Shown here piece after piece: positions 1 to 6,069 of a DNA stretch of 9,061 nucleotides. Both the position numbers and the translations under genes were made by a program. The stretch is from positions 1 to 9,061 of the forward strand of contig JAKEEJ010000027.1 in assembly GCA_022616655.1 (NCBI GenBank), in the 5' to 3' direction. Under the pieces are notes generated by a model, which did no database searches, was not told the origin of the DNA, and saw only the letters and a program-made list of their open reading frames with translations. Source of the stretch: Nevskiales bacterium. GTDB taxonomy: Bacteria > Pseudomonadota > Gammaproteobacteria > Nevskiales > Nevskiaceae. The first letter of the stretch is position 1. The number at the start of each line of letters is the position of its first letter.

Positions 1-1
1 A

Positions 2-373
2 GGGCGTTATCAGGGCAAGCAGATCATCAAAAGTGAATGGCTTCGATTCGAGCCCACCAGAGCCAATCCCGGGTTTGGGATGTCAGCCTGGTTGAACAGA
101 CCGGGGGGAAGAGGGCCAGGGGCCGGGGGAAGAGAATCGAATGCGACGGCCACGGGCGGGTGGGTTTATCCCAATGGAATGCCGGAACTTTACATGGCCG
201 GAGGCGCCGGCGGAAACCGGCTTTACGTTATCCCGTCGAAGAATATGGTGATCGTTCGCCTGGGTGAAACCCAGCGATTCGTTGACGGGGTGTTCTTCCG
301 CCTGCTGTTTGAGGGCGGCGAGGTTCCAAAAATCGGAACCTCGTCTGGAAAAAAACGCCGCGGTGCGCTTTGA
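2..373 (+). CDS. Serine hydrolase, S12 / beta-lactamase-fold family, C-terminal part (5' end outside window)
   Basis: An open frame enters from the left edge and ends at TGA 371-373, giving 123 C-terminal residues. Several segments match the C-terminal end of class-C-beta-lactamase-like serine hydrolases: a 'NPGFGMSAWLNRPG' stretch, then 'MAGGAGGNRLYVIPSKNMVI' followed by 'VRLGE'. This Gly-rich turn and last beta-strand end with the usual Phe/Leu-rich helix (FFRLLF). The catalytic SxxK and YxN motifs lie upstream of the window, so activity cannot be judged. Family members are usually periplasmic or secreted esterases, peptidases or beta-lactamase-like enzymes; the substrate is unknown. The last ~20 residues, Lys/Arg-rich at the end, run beyond the fold and are partly encoded by an inverted repeat at 319-343. 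The stop lies 25 bp before the next gene on the same strand, suggesting co-transcription. The ATG at 80 is internal, because the homology begins upstream of it. Confidence 0.85.
   Translation, partial: GRYQGKQIIKSEWLRFEPTRANPGFGMSAWLNRPGGRGPGAGGRESNATATGGWVYPNGMPELYMAGGAGGNRLYVIPSKNMVIVRLGETQRFVDGVFFRLLFEGGEVPKIGTSSGKKRRGAL
319..343 (+). repeat. Perfect 9-bp inverted repeat (hairpin) at the end of the S12 hydrolase gene
   Basis: CGAGGTTCC at 319-327 and GGAACCTCG at 335-343 are perfect reverse complements around a 7-nt A-rich loop (AAAAATC). The hairpin lies inside the reading frame, about 28 bp before its stop codon. No T-run follows the stem on either strand, so it is not a standard intrinsic terminator. 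It could act as an mRNA-stabilising or processing element between two co-transcribed genes, or be the relic of a terminator. Its function is not known. Confidence 0.6.
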
Positions 374-398
374 TCAATCTTCCTGGCAGGTGAACACC

Positions 399-1412
399 AT
401 GAACAGGAAAAAACCATCCCGGTTTGTTGCGCTTGCCCTGGCGGCGGTAACGCTGCCGGTCACATCGGTTCACGCCGGAAATTATCAGCCCGGAAGCGGC
501 CAACTGGCTGTCGTCGCCGAGGATCACACCTGGGCCGACAAAACGCGCGGCCTGCAGATTCCAGTGCGGGTCTTTGCCCCGACTCTGAAAGCGGGGATGG
601 GGCCTTTTCCACTGGTGGTCATCTCACACGGTGGCGGCGAGTCACGGCATTCCTACGAATACCTGGGCCAGTACTGGGCACGCAATGGCTATCTGGTTGT
701 CGTGGCCAACCATCAGGACAGCGATGACGTGATTTATCGCCAGGTGGTTGAGAAAGAAAACAAAATGCCCACCCGGCTGGAAAATTACGTCCAGCGTTCT
801 GAAACCATCCAATTCCTGCTGAATCGCCTGCTTTCCGGAAAACTGCACGACCCGCTCCTGAAGGGACGGATTGATCCCGAGCGTGTCAGTGTCTCCGGCC
901 AGTGCGCGGGCTCTACCACGGCGCTGCACACGGTGGGCCTGACCATCCCTCCGGCGGAAAAAACGAAGGTCGCCTTTCCAGATGAGCGCCACGATGAACG
1001 CGTCAAGGCCGTCGTGGCACTGGGCCCACAACCGGTTTGGTTATGGGACAAGATTCAGCAGAACATCCCCATCCTGTTCGTCACCGCGACCCACGATTTC
1101 AACTGGGCCCCGCCCGTCAAAAGTGATCCACGAATCATCCGGAGACCGTACGACCGCTCACCCGGAATCCACAAGTACCTGGTGGAACTGAGCGGCGCCC
1201 AGCACTTTGCATTCACCGATTCGGCCGCGCCGGGCTATTCGGCGTTTCTGCCGGTCAAAGATCGCGACCCGCGCCACCATGAGTGTATTCAGCAGGCCAC
1301 CACCGCGTTCCTGGACGCGTATCTGAAGGGCAACACGGCCGCCCTCGAATGGCTGCAGTCGGAAAAACTGGAAGAAGCGAGCCAGGAACTTTGCAAACAG
1401 GAACACCGGTAA
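399..1412 (+). CDS. Secreted alpha/beta-hydrolase with a cysteine at the nucleophile position (chlorophyllase / PAF-acetylhydrolase-like)
   Basis: This 337-residue protein has a Sec signal peptide (basic N-terminus, hydrophobic core ~9-22, probable cleavage after SVHA, residue 26), so it should act outside the cytoplasm. The mature part reads as an alpha/beta-hydrolase. The oxyanion motif SHGGG is at 76-80, followed by a WARNGYLVVVANHQDSD strand-turn at 93-109. The nucleophile elbow is GQCAG (167-171), the likely acid Asp233 lies after strand VTATHD, and the likely base is His269 in SGAQHF. The elbow carries Cys169 (codon TGC 903-905) instead of the usual Ser, as in dienelactone hydrolase, whose triad is Cys-Asp-His. 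An ester, thioester or lactone hydrolase is inferred; the substrate is unknown. ATG 399 is chosen over the upstream in-frame ATG 264 because it gives the signal peptide, follows AGGTGA (388-393) and avoids overlap with the S12 gene. The paralogue follows after 35-41 bp. Confidence 0.85.
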   Translation: MNRKKPSRFVALALAAVTLPVTSVHAGNYQPGSGQLAVVAEDHTWADKTRGLQIPVRVFAPTLKAGMGPFPLVVISHGGGESRHSYEYLGQYWARNGYLVVVANHQDSDDVIYRQVVEKENKMPTRLENYVQRSETIQFLLNRLLSGKLHDPLLKGRIDPERVSVSGQCAGSTTALHTVGLTIPPAEKTKVAFPDERHDERVKAVVALGPQPVWLWDKIQQNIPILFVTATHDFNWAPPVKSDPRIIRRPYDRSPGIHKYLVELSGAQHFAFTDSAAPGYSAFLPVKDRDPRHHECIQQATTAFLDAYLKGNTAALEWLQSEKLEEASQELCKQEHR

Positions 1413-1442
1413 CAAAACGTCCACGAATCTGAGCCGCGCAAC

Positions 1443-1446
1443 GGAG
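1443..1446 (+). promoter_or_regulatory. Shine-Dalgarno GGAG that decides the start of the second hydrolase
   Basis: GGAG lies 7 nt before ATG 1454 but only 1 nt before the in-frame ATG 1448. Normal spacing therefore favours initiation at 1454. The two choices differ by two residues at the tip of the signal peptide. Confidence 0.65.
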
Positions 1447-1453
1447 AATGGCC

Positions 1454-2452
1454 ATGCGCTCTCGTGTGATCCTCGCGGTGATGACCGTGAGCCTCTTCTG
1501 CACACCGGTGTTGGGAGCGGATAAGGGTGGACTGTACAAACTCGACAAGGCCCCGTTCACTGTCGGAACCGTCCCGCTCGTCAAACTTCACGACACGGTT
1601 CGCGACAGGGATGTGCAGGTTCGTGCCGTTTATCCGAAGGCAGAGGAGAAATTCCCGGTGATCCTCTTCTCACACCTTGTAGCCGGTGCGCGGGATGAGT
1701 ACGACGCGCTGGCCGGCTTCTGGGCTGCGCATGGCTACATTTGCCTGCTGCCGGACCACGCCGATTCGACGTCGGCGCTGGCCGGCGAAAGCGATCCCGC
1801 CAAAGTCCGGGAAACGGTCAGGAAAAATTGGCGAGACCGGCCATTGGATCTTCGGTTCCTGCTGGATTCGCTGGGCGAGATGGAACGGCAGGTGCCCGAA
1901 CTGAACGGCAAACCGGACCGGGAATTCGTGGGCGTCGGCGGGCACTATATCGGTTCCCGTACGGCCGGCGAGCTGGGAGGAATGCGGGTGTTTGACCCGA
2001 GCGGTCGCTTCGAAAACTTCACCGACCCGCGGGTGCGTGCCGTATTGATGTTGTCACCGACCGGCCGGGAAGGTGGGACGACTGAGAAATCCTGGGCCGA
2101 GATGAAGGTCCCCATGCTGGTGATGACCGGCTCGAAAGACCCCAGCACACGCTCGGGCAACGCCCCGGAATGGCGGACCGAGCCGTTTCGATTTGCGCCG
2201 CCCGGCGATAAGTACCTGGTGTTTATCGAAGGCCTGACCGAAGACTATGGCGGCCTGATCAACAATATTGCCCGGCAATCCGAGACGGAAAAACAGGAAA
2301 AGTCCGACCCGGTACTGGCCGCTTACGTGCAGGCAAGCACGCTCGCCTTCTGGGATGCACACCTGAAAAACAGCCAGGAGGCGCGTGCGTATTTAGAGTC
2401 CGACCGACTTCCGACTTTCAGTCGTGGGAAGGTACGACTCGAACACAAGTAG
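1454..2452 (+). CDS. Secreted alpha/beta-hydrolase paralogue, predicted catalytically inactive
   Basis: This 332-residue protein has an N-terminal signal peptide (hydrophobic ~5-20, cleavage near VLGA, 19-22). It shares its fold order and several blocks with the gene upstream: SHLVAG (73-78) aligns with SHGGGE, FWAAHGYICLLPDHADS (89-105) with the WARNGY strand, and a GDKYLVFIEG strand (251-260) aligns with HKYLVELSG. Active-site positions have changed. The elbow is GHYIG (163-167), with Tyr165 (codon TAT 1946-1948) where family members have Ser. The catalytic His position aligns with Glu263 (GAA 2240-2242). The oxyanion HG has become HL. Only the acid, Asp229 in TGSKD, is retained. The frame is intact over its full length, so this is not a decaying gene by frameshift; a binding or scaffolding role is inferred. 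It lies in the same operon as its neighbour and ends 6 bp from the convergent grxD. Confidence 0.82.
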   Translation: MRSRVILAVMTVSLFCTPVLGADKGGLYKLDKAPFTVGTVPLVKLHDTVRDRDVQVRAVYPKAEEKFPVILFSHLVAGARDEYDALAGFWAAHGYICLLPDHADSTSALAGESDPAKVRETVRKNWRDRPLDLRFLLDSLGEMERQVPELNGKPDREFVGVGGHYIGSRTAGELGGMRVFDPSGRFENFTDPRVRAVLMLSPTGREGGTTEKSWAEMKVPMLVMTGSKDPSTRSGNAPEWRTEPFRFAPPGDKYLVFIEGLTEDYGGLINNIARQSETEKQEKSDPVLAAYVQASTLAFWDAHLKNSQEARAYLESDRLPTFSRGKVRLEHK

Positions 2453-2458
2453 CCTCTG

Positions 2459-2782
2459 TCAGACCTTTTCGCCCACTGCTTCTTTCAGCATCTTCTGCAG
2501 CTCGCCGGACTGGTAGAGGTCCAGCGTGATGTCACAGCCGCCCACCAGTTCGCCCTTGACGTACAGCTGGGGAAACGTCGGCCAGTTGGCAAACTTCGGC
2601 AGCGCCCGATAAATCTCCTGTTCCTCGTAAATATTGACGTAGGCGAACTCCACGCCGCAGTCCTTGAGCGCCTGCACCGTACGGGCGGAAAAGCCACACT
2701 GGGGAAAATCCGGAGTCCCCTTCATGTAGAGGATGACGGGATTTTCGCTGACCTGTTTCTTGATGCGTTCGAGGGCGTCCAT
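2459..2782 (-). CDS. grxD: Monothiol glutaredoxin Grx4 (CGFS type)
   Basis: The 107-residue product matches the full length of single-domain monothiol glutaredoxins. It has the CGFS active site at residues 29-32 and the glutathione-contacting Lys21 in MKGTP. The cis-Pro loop is WPTFPQLYVKGELVGG (67-82), followed by CD at 83-84. CGFS glutaredoxins bind a glutathione-ligated [2Fe-2S] cluster as homodimers or with BolA-type partners, and take part in cytoplasmic Fe-S cluster trafficking and iron homeostasis. The ATG at 2782 is preceded by GGAAGAGG, an adequate ribosome binding site. The gene follows alr by 39 bp on the same strand. A consensus -10 hexamer overlapping the alr stop suggests it may also have its own promoter. 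It is convergent with the hydrolase cassette. Confidence 0.96.
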   Translation of the reverse strand: MDALERIKKQVSENPVILYMKGTPDFPQCGFSARTVQALKDCGVEFAYVNIYEEQEIYRALPKFANWPTFPQLYVKGELVGGCDITLDLYQSGELQKMLKEAVGEKV

Positions 2783-2799
2783 GAGCCTCTTCCAATGAG

Positions 2800-2814
2800 C
2801 CGGCGTTGCGCCGG
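2800..2814 (-). repeat. GC-rich hairpin in the grxD leader
   Basis: CCGGCG (2800-2805) and CGCCGG (2809-2814) form a perfect 6-bp stem with a TTG loop. No T-run follows on the minus strand, so it is unlikely to terminate alr transcription. If the -10 hexamer at 2821-2826 is used, this hairpin would sit at the very 5' end of the grxD transcript, where it could protect the mRNA. Confidence 0.4.
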
Positions 2815-2820
2815 GCGCGA

Positions 2821-2847
2821 ATTATATACCTCTGTTCGTGTACACAA
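2821..2847 (-). promoter_or_regulatory. Candidate sigma70 promoter for grxD
   Basis: On the minus strand a perfect -10 hexamer TATAAT covers 2826-2821. It includes the TAA stop codon of alr. The best -35 match is TTGTGT (2847-2842) with a short 15-bp spacer, so the -35 is weak. The segment is AT-rich within otherwise GC-rich DNA and lies 38 bp before the grxD start codon. This is a prediction from sequence only; the hexamer could arise by chance. Confidence 0.35.
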
Positions 2848-3910
2848 ATTTCACACGCCGCGTCAGTCCGCACAGCAGTTCATACGGCACGGTGCCGGCA
2901 CGGGCGGCGATGTCTTCGATCGGCAGGCCATCGCCCCACAGCAGCACCGGATCGCCGACACGAGCCTGGGGCACCGGGCGCAGATCCACCGCAATCAGAT
3001 CCATGGACACACGACCCACGAGGGATGTGCGCTGGCCCTGAACGATCACCGGAGTCCCCGTCGGCACGGAACGATGGAATCCGTCGGCATAGCCGATGGA
3101 GACAATGCCCACGCGCATGGCTTCCGGGCAACGGTACGTCGCGCCGTAACCGATGGCATCGCCTTGGGCGCAAGCGCGCACGGCCATCAGCCGGCTTTCG
3201 AGCGTCATCGCGGGGCGCAGCCCCAGGTCCGTGCCGGTTTTTCCCGGCAGGGGCGAAGCACCGTACAACATCAGACCGGGCCGCACCCAGTCGGCATGGG
3301 TTTCGGGCCAGTGGATGACCGCTGCGGAATTCGCGAGGGAGCGGAGGCCGGGCAGGCCCTGCAGAGCTTTGTTGAAATCCACGGCCTGTCTGTGGGTTGT
3401 GTCCTTGTCCGGCTCGTCGGCACACGCGAGGTGCGTCATCCAGCCCTGGAAGCGCCATCCCCGTTGCACCTGGATGCGCCTCCAGACGTCCCAGATGTCA
3501 CCCGGGGGGAATCCCAGCCGGTGCATGCCGGAGTCGAGCTTGATCCACAGCGATACGCGCGCGTCCGCCGGCAAAGCTTCGAGGATTTTCAGTTGCCAAT
3601 CCTCGTGGACCACCAGCTGCAGATCGTGGCGCAGGGCTTGTGCGGCCTCGTCCTGCGACAGAATGCCCTCGAGCAAAACCAGGGGCGCGCGTATCCCGGC
3701 CTCACGCAACACCAGCGCTTCTTCCAGGCAGGCCACGGCAAAAGCGTCCACCCGGCCTTGCAGTGCGCGGGCCACCGGCACCGCACCGTGACCGTAGGCA
3801 TCGGCCTTGATGACGGCCATGAGTTTCGAGCCCGGCGCGAGGCGGCGTACCTGGTGCAGATTGTGCTCGATCGCCGTCAGATCAACGGTGGCCGTGGCGC
3901 GCGGGATCAT
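2822..3910 (-). CDS. alr: Alanine racemase
   Basis: This 362-residue protein is a typical fold-type III PLP enzyme that interconverts L- and D-alanine in the cytoplasm, supplying D-Ala for peptidoglycan. The PLP-binding Lys35 lies in AVIKADAYGHG (32-42). The motif IKLDSGMHRLGF (123-134) holds Lys124 and Arg131, which correspond to the carbamylated Lys and the PLP-contacting Arg region of the family. NSA (194-196) and RPGLMLYG (210-217) bind the PLP phosphate. The second catalytic residue is probably Tyr255 in GYGATY (254-259). SMD at 302-304 matches the substrate-binding Met-Asp. The length is normal and all key residues are present. The start ATG at 3910 overlaps the dnaB stop as ATGA and lacks a good ribosome binding site, so translational coupling to dnaB is likely. 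The dnaB-alr order is conserved in many gammaproteobacteria. The biosynthetic symbol alr is preferred over dadX because of this context. Confidence 0.97.
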   Translation of the reverse strand: MIPRATATVDLTAIEHNLHQVRRLAPGSKLMAVIKADAYGHGAVPVARALQGRVDAFAVACLEEALVLREAGIRAPLVLLEGILSQDEAAQALRHDLQLVVHEDWQLKILEALPADARVSLWIKLDSGMHRLGFPPGDIWDVWRRIQVQRGWRFQGWMTHLACADEPDKDTTHRQAVDFNKALQGLPGLRSLANSAAVIHWPETHADWVRPGLMLYGASPLPGKTGTDLGLRPAMTLESRLMAVRACAQGDAIGYGATYRCPEAMRVGIVSIGYADGFHRSVPTGTPVIVQGQRTSLVGRVSMDLIAVDLRPVPQARVGDPVLLWGDGLPIEDIAARAGTVPYELLCGLTRRVKFVYTNRGI

Positions 3911-5274
3911 GGAGCCAGGTACGAGGGATCGGCAAGATTGTCGAACTTGGTGTAAGCGCCGAGGAAGGTCACTTCAAAGTGACCGACGGGGCCGTTGCGC
4001 TGCTTGCCAATGATGATTTCGGCCTTGCCCCTGGCGGCGTCGCTGTCGCTGTACATTTCCTCGCGGTAGATGAACAGCACCAGGTCGGCGTCCTGCTCGA
4101 TGCCGCCCGATTCGCGCAGATCGGCCAGCCGCGGCCGTTTGTTGTCGCGCTGCTCCAGCGCGCGGTTGAGCTGCGACAGGGCGATGATCGGGATGTTCAA
4201 CTCCTTGGCCAGCGCCTTGAGGTTCCGGGAAATGGCGGAAATCTCATTGGTACGGTTTTCGTTCGTGCCGGGCACCTGCATGAGCTGCAAATAGTCCACC
4301 ACCAGCAGCTGGATGCCGTGCTGACTGGCCAGACGGCGGGCGCGGGCGCGCAGCTCCAGCGGCGACAAGGCGCCGGTGTCGTCAATGTACAAACCGGCTT
4401 CGCGGATCAGACTGTCGGCGGAGACCAGACGGCTGTAATCGGCGTCGTCGAGCTGGCCGCTGCGCAGTTTCGACAGCTCGATGCGCCCAAACGACGACAG
4501 CACACGCAGCGCCAGCTGTTCGCCGGACATTTCCATGCTGAACACGCCCACCGGTATTTTCCTGTCAATGGCGGCATGCTCGGCAATGTTCATCGCAAAA
4601 CTGGTCTTGCCCATGCCGGGACGCGCGGCCACGATCACCAGATCCCCCGGATGCAGGCCGTGGGTCCGCCGGTCCAATTCGGTGAATCCGGTGGTCAACC
4701 CGGCCAAAGCGTTCGGATTCTTGCGCAGCGTTTCAATGCGGGTCTCGGCCCGCTCCAGCAGGGTTCTGATCGGCGTGTACACGGACTGGCCGCGGGCGCC
4801 GCGCTCACGGATGGCAAACACTTTCTGTTCGGCCTGATCCACCAGCTCGCCCGGCGAGAGCCCTTCAGGCCGGTACCCCAGCTCCGCGATCTCGCTGCCG
4901 GCGGCAATCAGTCCGCGCAGTACCGAGCGCTCGCGCACGATCTCCGCATACGTCAGCAGGTTGGCAACGCTGTAGGTGTCCACCGCCAGTGACCCGAGAT
5001 AGGCCACACCCCCCGCCTCCTCCAGACGGCCCTGATGGCGCAGGTGTTCGGACAAGGTGACGAAGTCGCAGGGCTTGTTGGCACCAATCAGCTCGCCGAT
5101 GCCCTGGTAAATCACGCGGTGATCGGCGCGGTAGAAATCCGCTCCGCTCAACCGGTCGGCCAGGTCGAAATAGGCCTTGTTGTTAAGCATCAATCCTCCC
5201 AGAACCGACTGCTCCGCCTCAATGGAATGCGGCGGTTGTTTGGGCGACAGGGTGACGAGTTTGGGCTGAGCCAT
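3907..5274 (-). CDS. dnaB: Replicative DNA helicase DnaB
   Basis: The 455-residue product is the hexameric 5'-3' helicase of the replisome. The N-terminal all-helical domain (~14-115, from PPHSIEAEQSVLGGLML) interacts with primase. A linker is followed by the RecA-like domain. Walker A is ARPGMGKTS (217-225), with the probable catalytic Glu248 in FSMEMS. Walker B is LLVVDYLQLM (323-332), and an ALSQLNR segment lies at 365-371. DLRESGGIEQDAD (385-397) leads into the arginine-finger region FIYR (401-404). No intein interrupts these motifs. The start MAQPKLV at 5274 is chosen because it begins near the family N-terminus. A longer frame to 5394 would run through the rplI terminator and into rplI. 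No strong ribosome binding site is visible before 5274. The stop overlaps the alr start. Confidence 0.97.
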   Translation of the reverse strand: MAQPKLVTLSPKQPPHSIEAEQSVLGGLMLNNKAYFDLADRLSGADFYRADHRVIYQGIGELIGANKPCDFVTLSEHLRHQGRLEEAGGVAYLGSLAVDTYSVANLLTYAEIVRERSVLRGLIAAGSEIAELGYRPEGLSPGELVDQAEQKVFAIRERGARGQSVYTPIRTLLERAETRIETLRKNPNALAGLTTGFTELDRRTHGLHPGDLVIVAARPGMGKTSFAMNIAEHAAIDRKIPVGVFSMEMSGEQLALRVLSSFGRIELSKLRSGQLDDADYSRLVSADSLIREAGLYIDDTGALSPLELRARARRLASQHGIQLLVVDYLQLMQVPGTNENRTNEISAISRNLKALAKELNIPIIALSQLNRALEQRDNKRPRLADLRESGGIEQDADLVLFIYREEMYSDSDAARGKAEIIIGKQRNGPVGHFEVTFLGAYTKFDNLADPSYLAP

Positions 5275-5310
5275 GACCGGAAGACAGATCGAAAAAAACC
5301 GGGTGCACTT
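5275..5310 (-). promoter_or_regulatory. dnaB: dnaB 5' leader; no convincing promoter seen
   Basis: This short stretch between the rplI terminator and dnaB should hold the dnaB promoter or leader if dnaB is independently transcribed. It contains a run of seven T on the minus strand (5298-5292) but no recognisable -35/-10 pair and no strong ribosome binding site before ATG 5274. dnaB may therefore depend on read-through of the terminator or on a promoter further upstream, inside rplI. Confidence 0.25.
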
Positions 5311-5342
5311 TAAAGCAAAACGGCCCGCGGTGGCGGGCCGTT
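5311..5342 (-). terminator. Intrinsic terminator downstream of rplI
   Basis: On the minus strand a perfect 10-bp GC-rich stem is formed by AACGGCCCGC (5342-5333) and GCGGGCCGTT (5328-5319) around a 4-nt loop. The second arm runs into the T-rich tail TTTTGCTTTAA. It begins 23 bp after the rplI stop codon and ends about 37 bp before dnaB. The plus strand has no T-run after the stem, so it works for minus-strand transcription. It should end, or partly attenuate, the rpsF-rpsR-rplI transcript. Confidence 0.85.
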
Positions 5343-5365
5343 GCACAACTCTGTGAAGAAACTGT

Positions 5366-5821
5366 TTATGGCTTCGCCTCTTCCTCCACGGCAATGTTCA
5401 ACGTGGCATCCACTTCGCTGTGAAACCGCAAGGTTACGGCGTAAGTTCCGGTCTGGTGAATCGGACCGGTGGGCATGTCCACTTCGCTGCGCTTGATCTC
5501 GAGGCCCGCCGCGGCGGCAGCGTGGACGATATCGGAAGGACCGACCGAGCCGTACAGCTTGCCCTCTTCGGAAACCAGGGCCCTGATCGTCAGCGTCTTG
5601 CCGGCGCATTGCTCGGCGCGCAGCCTGGCAGCACCCAGCGATTCAGTCGATTTCCTGATCAACTCCGCCTTGCGCGCTTCGAACACTCGGCGGTTCTCTT
5701 CGGTCGCGGGCAGCGCCTTGCCCTGCGGCAACAGGTAATTGCGACCGTATCCGGACTTGACCTTCACGGTGTCGCCGAGGTCGCCGAGATTTTTAACATT
5801 CTCCAGCAGAATCACATCCAT
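5366..5821 (-). CDS. rplI: 50S ribosomal protein L9
   Basis: The 151-residue protein has the normal L9 length. The N-terminal rRNA-binding domain starts MDVILLENVKNLGD and carries the L9 signature around GDLGDTVKVKSGYGRNYL (13-30) with the following LLPQGKA. A connecting helix (~41-75) leads to the C-terminal domain (LVSEEGKLYGSVGPSDI, 82-98). L9 binds 23S rRNA near the L1 stalk and helps maintain reading-frame fidelity. A strong ribosome binding site, GAGGAG, lies 7 nt before ATG 5821 and overlaps the rpsR stop codon (TGAGGAG). rpsR ends only 11 bp upstream, so the two genes share an mRNA. An intrinsic terminator follows the gene. Confidence 0.97.
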   Translation of the reverse strand: MDVILLENVKNLGDLGDTVKVKSGYGRNYLLPQGKALPATEENRRVFEARKAELIRKSTESLGAARLRAEQCAGKTLTIRALVSEEGKLYGSVGPSDIVHAAAAAGLEIKRSEVDMPTGPIHQTGTYAVTLRFHSEVDATLNIAVEEEAKP

Positions 5822-5832
5822 CGCGTGGCTCC

Positions 5833-6069
5833 TCAGGGATGCTTGTCGGTATACGGCAACAGCGACAGAAAACGCGCGCGCTTGATGGCCAGGGCCAGCA
5901 GGCGCTGAAAATGCGTTTTGGTGCCGGTGATGCGCGCCGGCATGATCTTCCCGTTTTCGGAAATGTACTGCTTGAGCGTCGCCAGATCCTTGTAGTCAAT
6001 ATCGCTCACACCATCGGCGGTGAACTTGCAGAACTTCTTGCGCCGGAAATAGCGGGGGGACGTACTCAT
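5833..6069 (-). CDS. rpsR: 30S ribosomal protein S18
   Basis: This 78-residue basic protein has the typical S18 features: [12 protein letters not shown] (6-17), the [17 protein letters not shown] segment (26-42), and the signature [20 protein letters not shown] (46-65). S18 forms a heterodimer with S6 on the platform of the 30S subunit. The start ATG at 6069 overlaps the rpsF stop by 4 nt (ATGA). A GGAG ribosome binding site lies 7 nt upstream, inside the end of rpsF. The direct overlap leaves no room for priB, which lies between rpsF and rpsR in Escherichia coli. The tight coupling fits balanced synthesis of the two partners. Confidence 0.97.
   Translation of the reverse strand: MSTSPRYFRRKKFCKFTADGVSDIDYKDLATLKQYISENGKIMPARITGTKTHFQRLLALAIKRARFLSLLPYTDKHP

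Noticed and set aside
264..398. Longer start for the Cys-type hydrolase at ATG 264
   Set aside because: It would overlap the S12 gene by 110 bp and bury the signal peptide 45 residues inside. ATG 399 has AGGTGA upstream and a proper signal sequence.
2800..2814. Hairpin after alr as an intrinsic terminator
   Set aside because: No T-run follows the stem on the minus strand, and grxD begins 18 bp later.
2795..3955. Long plus-strand open frame (386 codons) opposite alr
   Set aside because: It is His/Arg/Gly-rich without recognisable domains and lies fully antisense to alr, whose catalytic motifs are all intact. It is a shadow of GC-rich coding sequence.
3979..4992. Long plus-strand open frame (337 codons) opposite dnaB
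   Set aside because: It is antisense to the DnaB RecA domain with clear Walker motifs. The translated composition is low-complexity and matches no family I recognise.
5275..5394. N-terminal extension of DnaB by 40 residues to 5394
   Set aside because: It would run through the rplI terminator and into the rplI 3' end, and the added residues are Arg-rich and unlike DnaB. The start at 5274 fits the family N-terminus.
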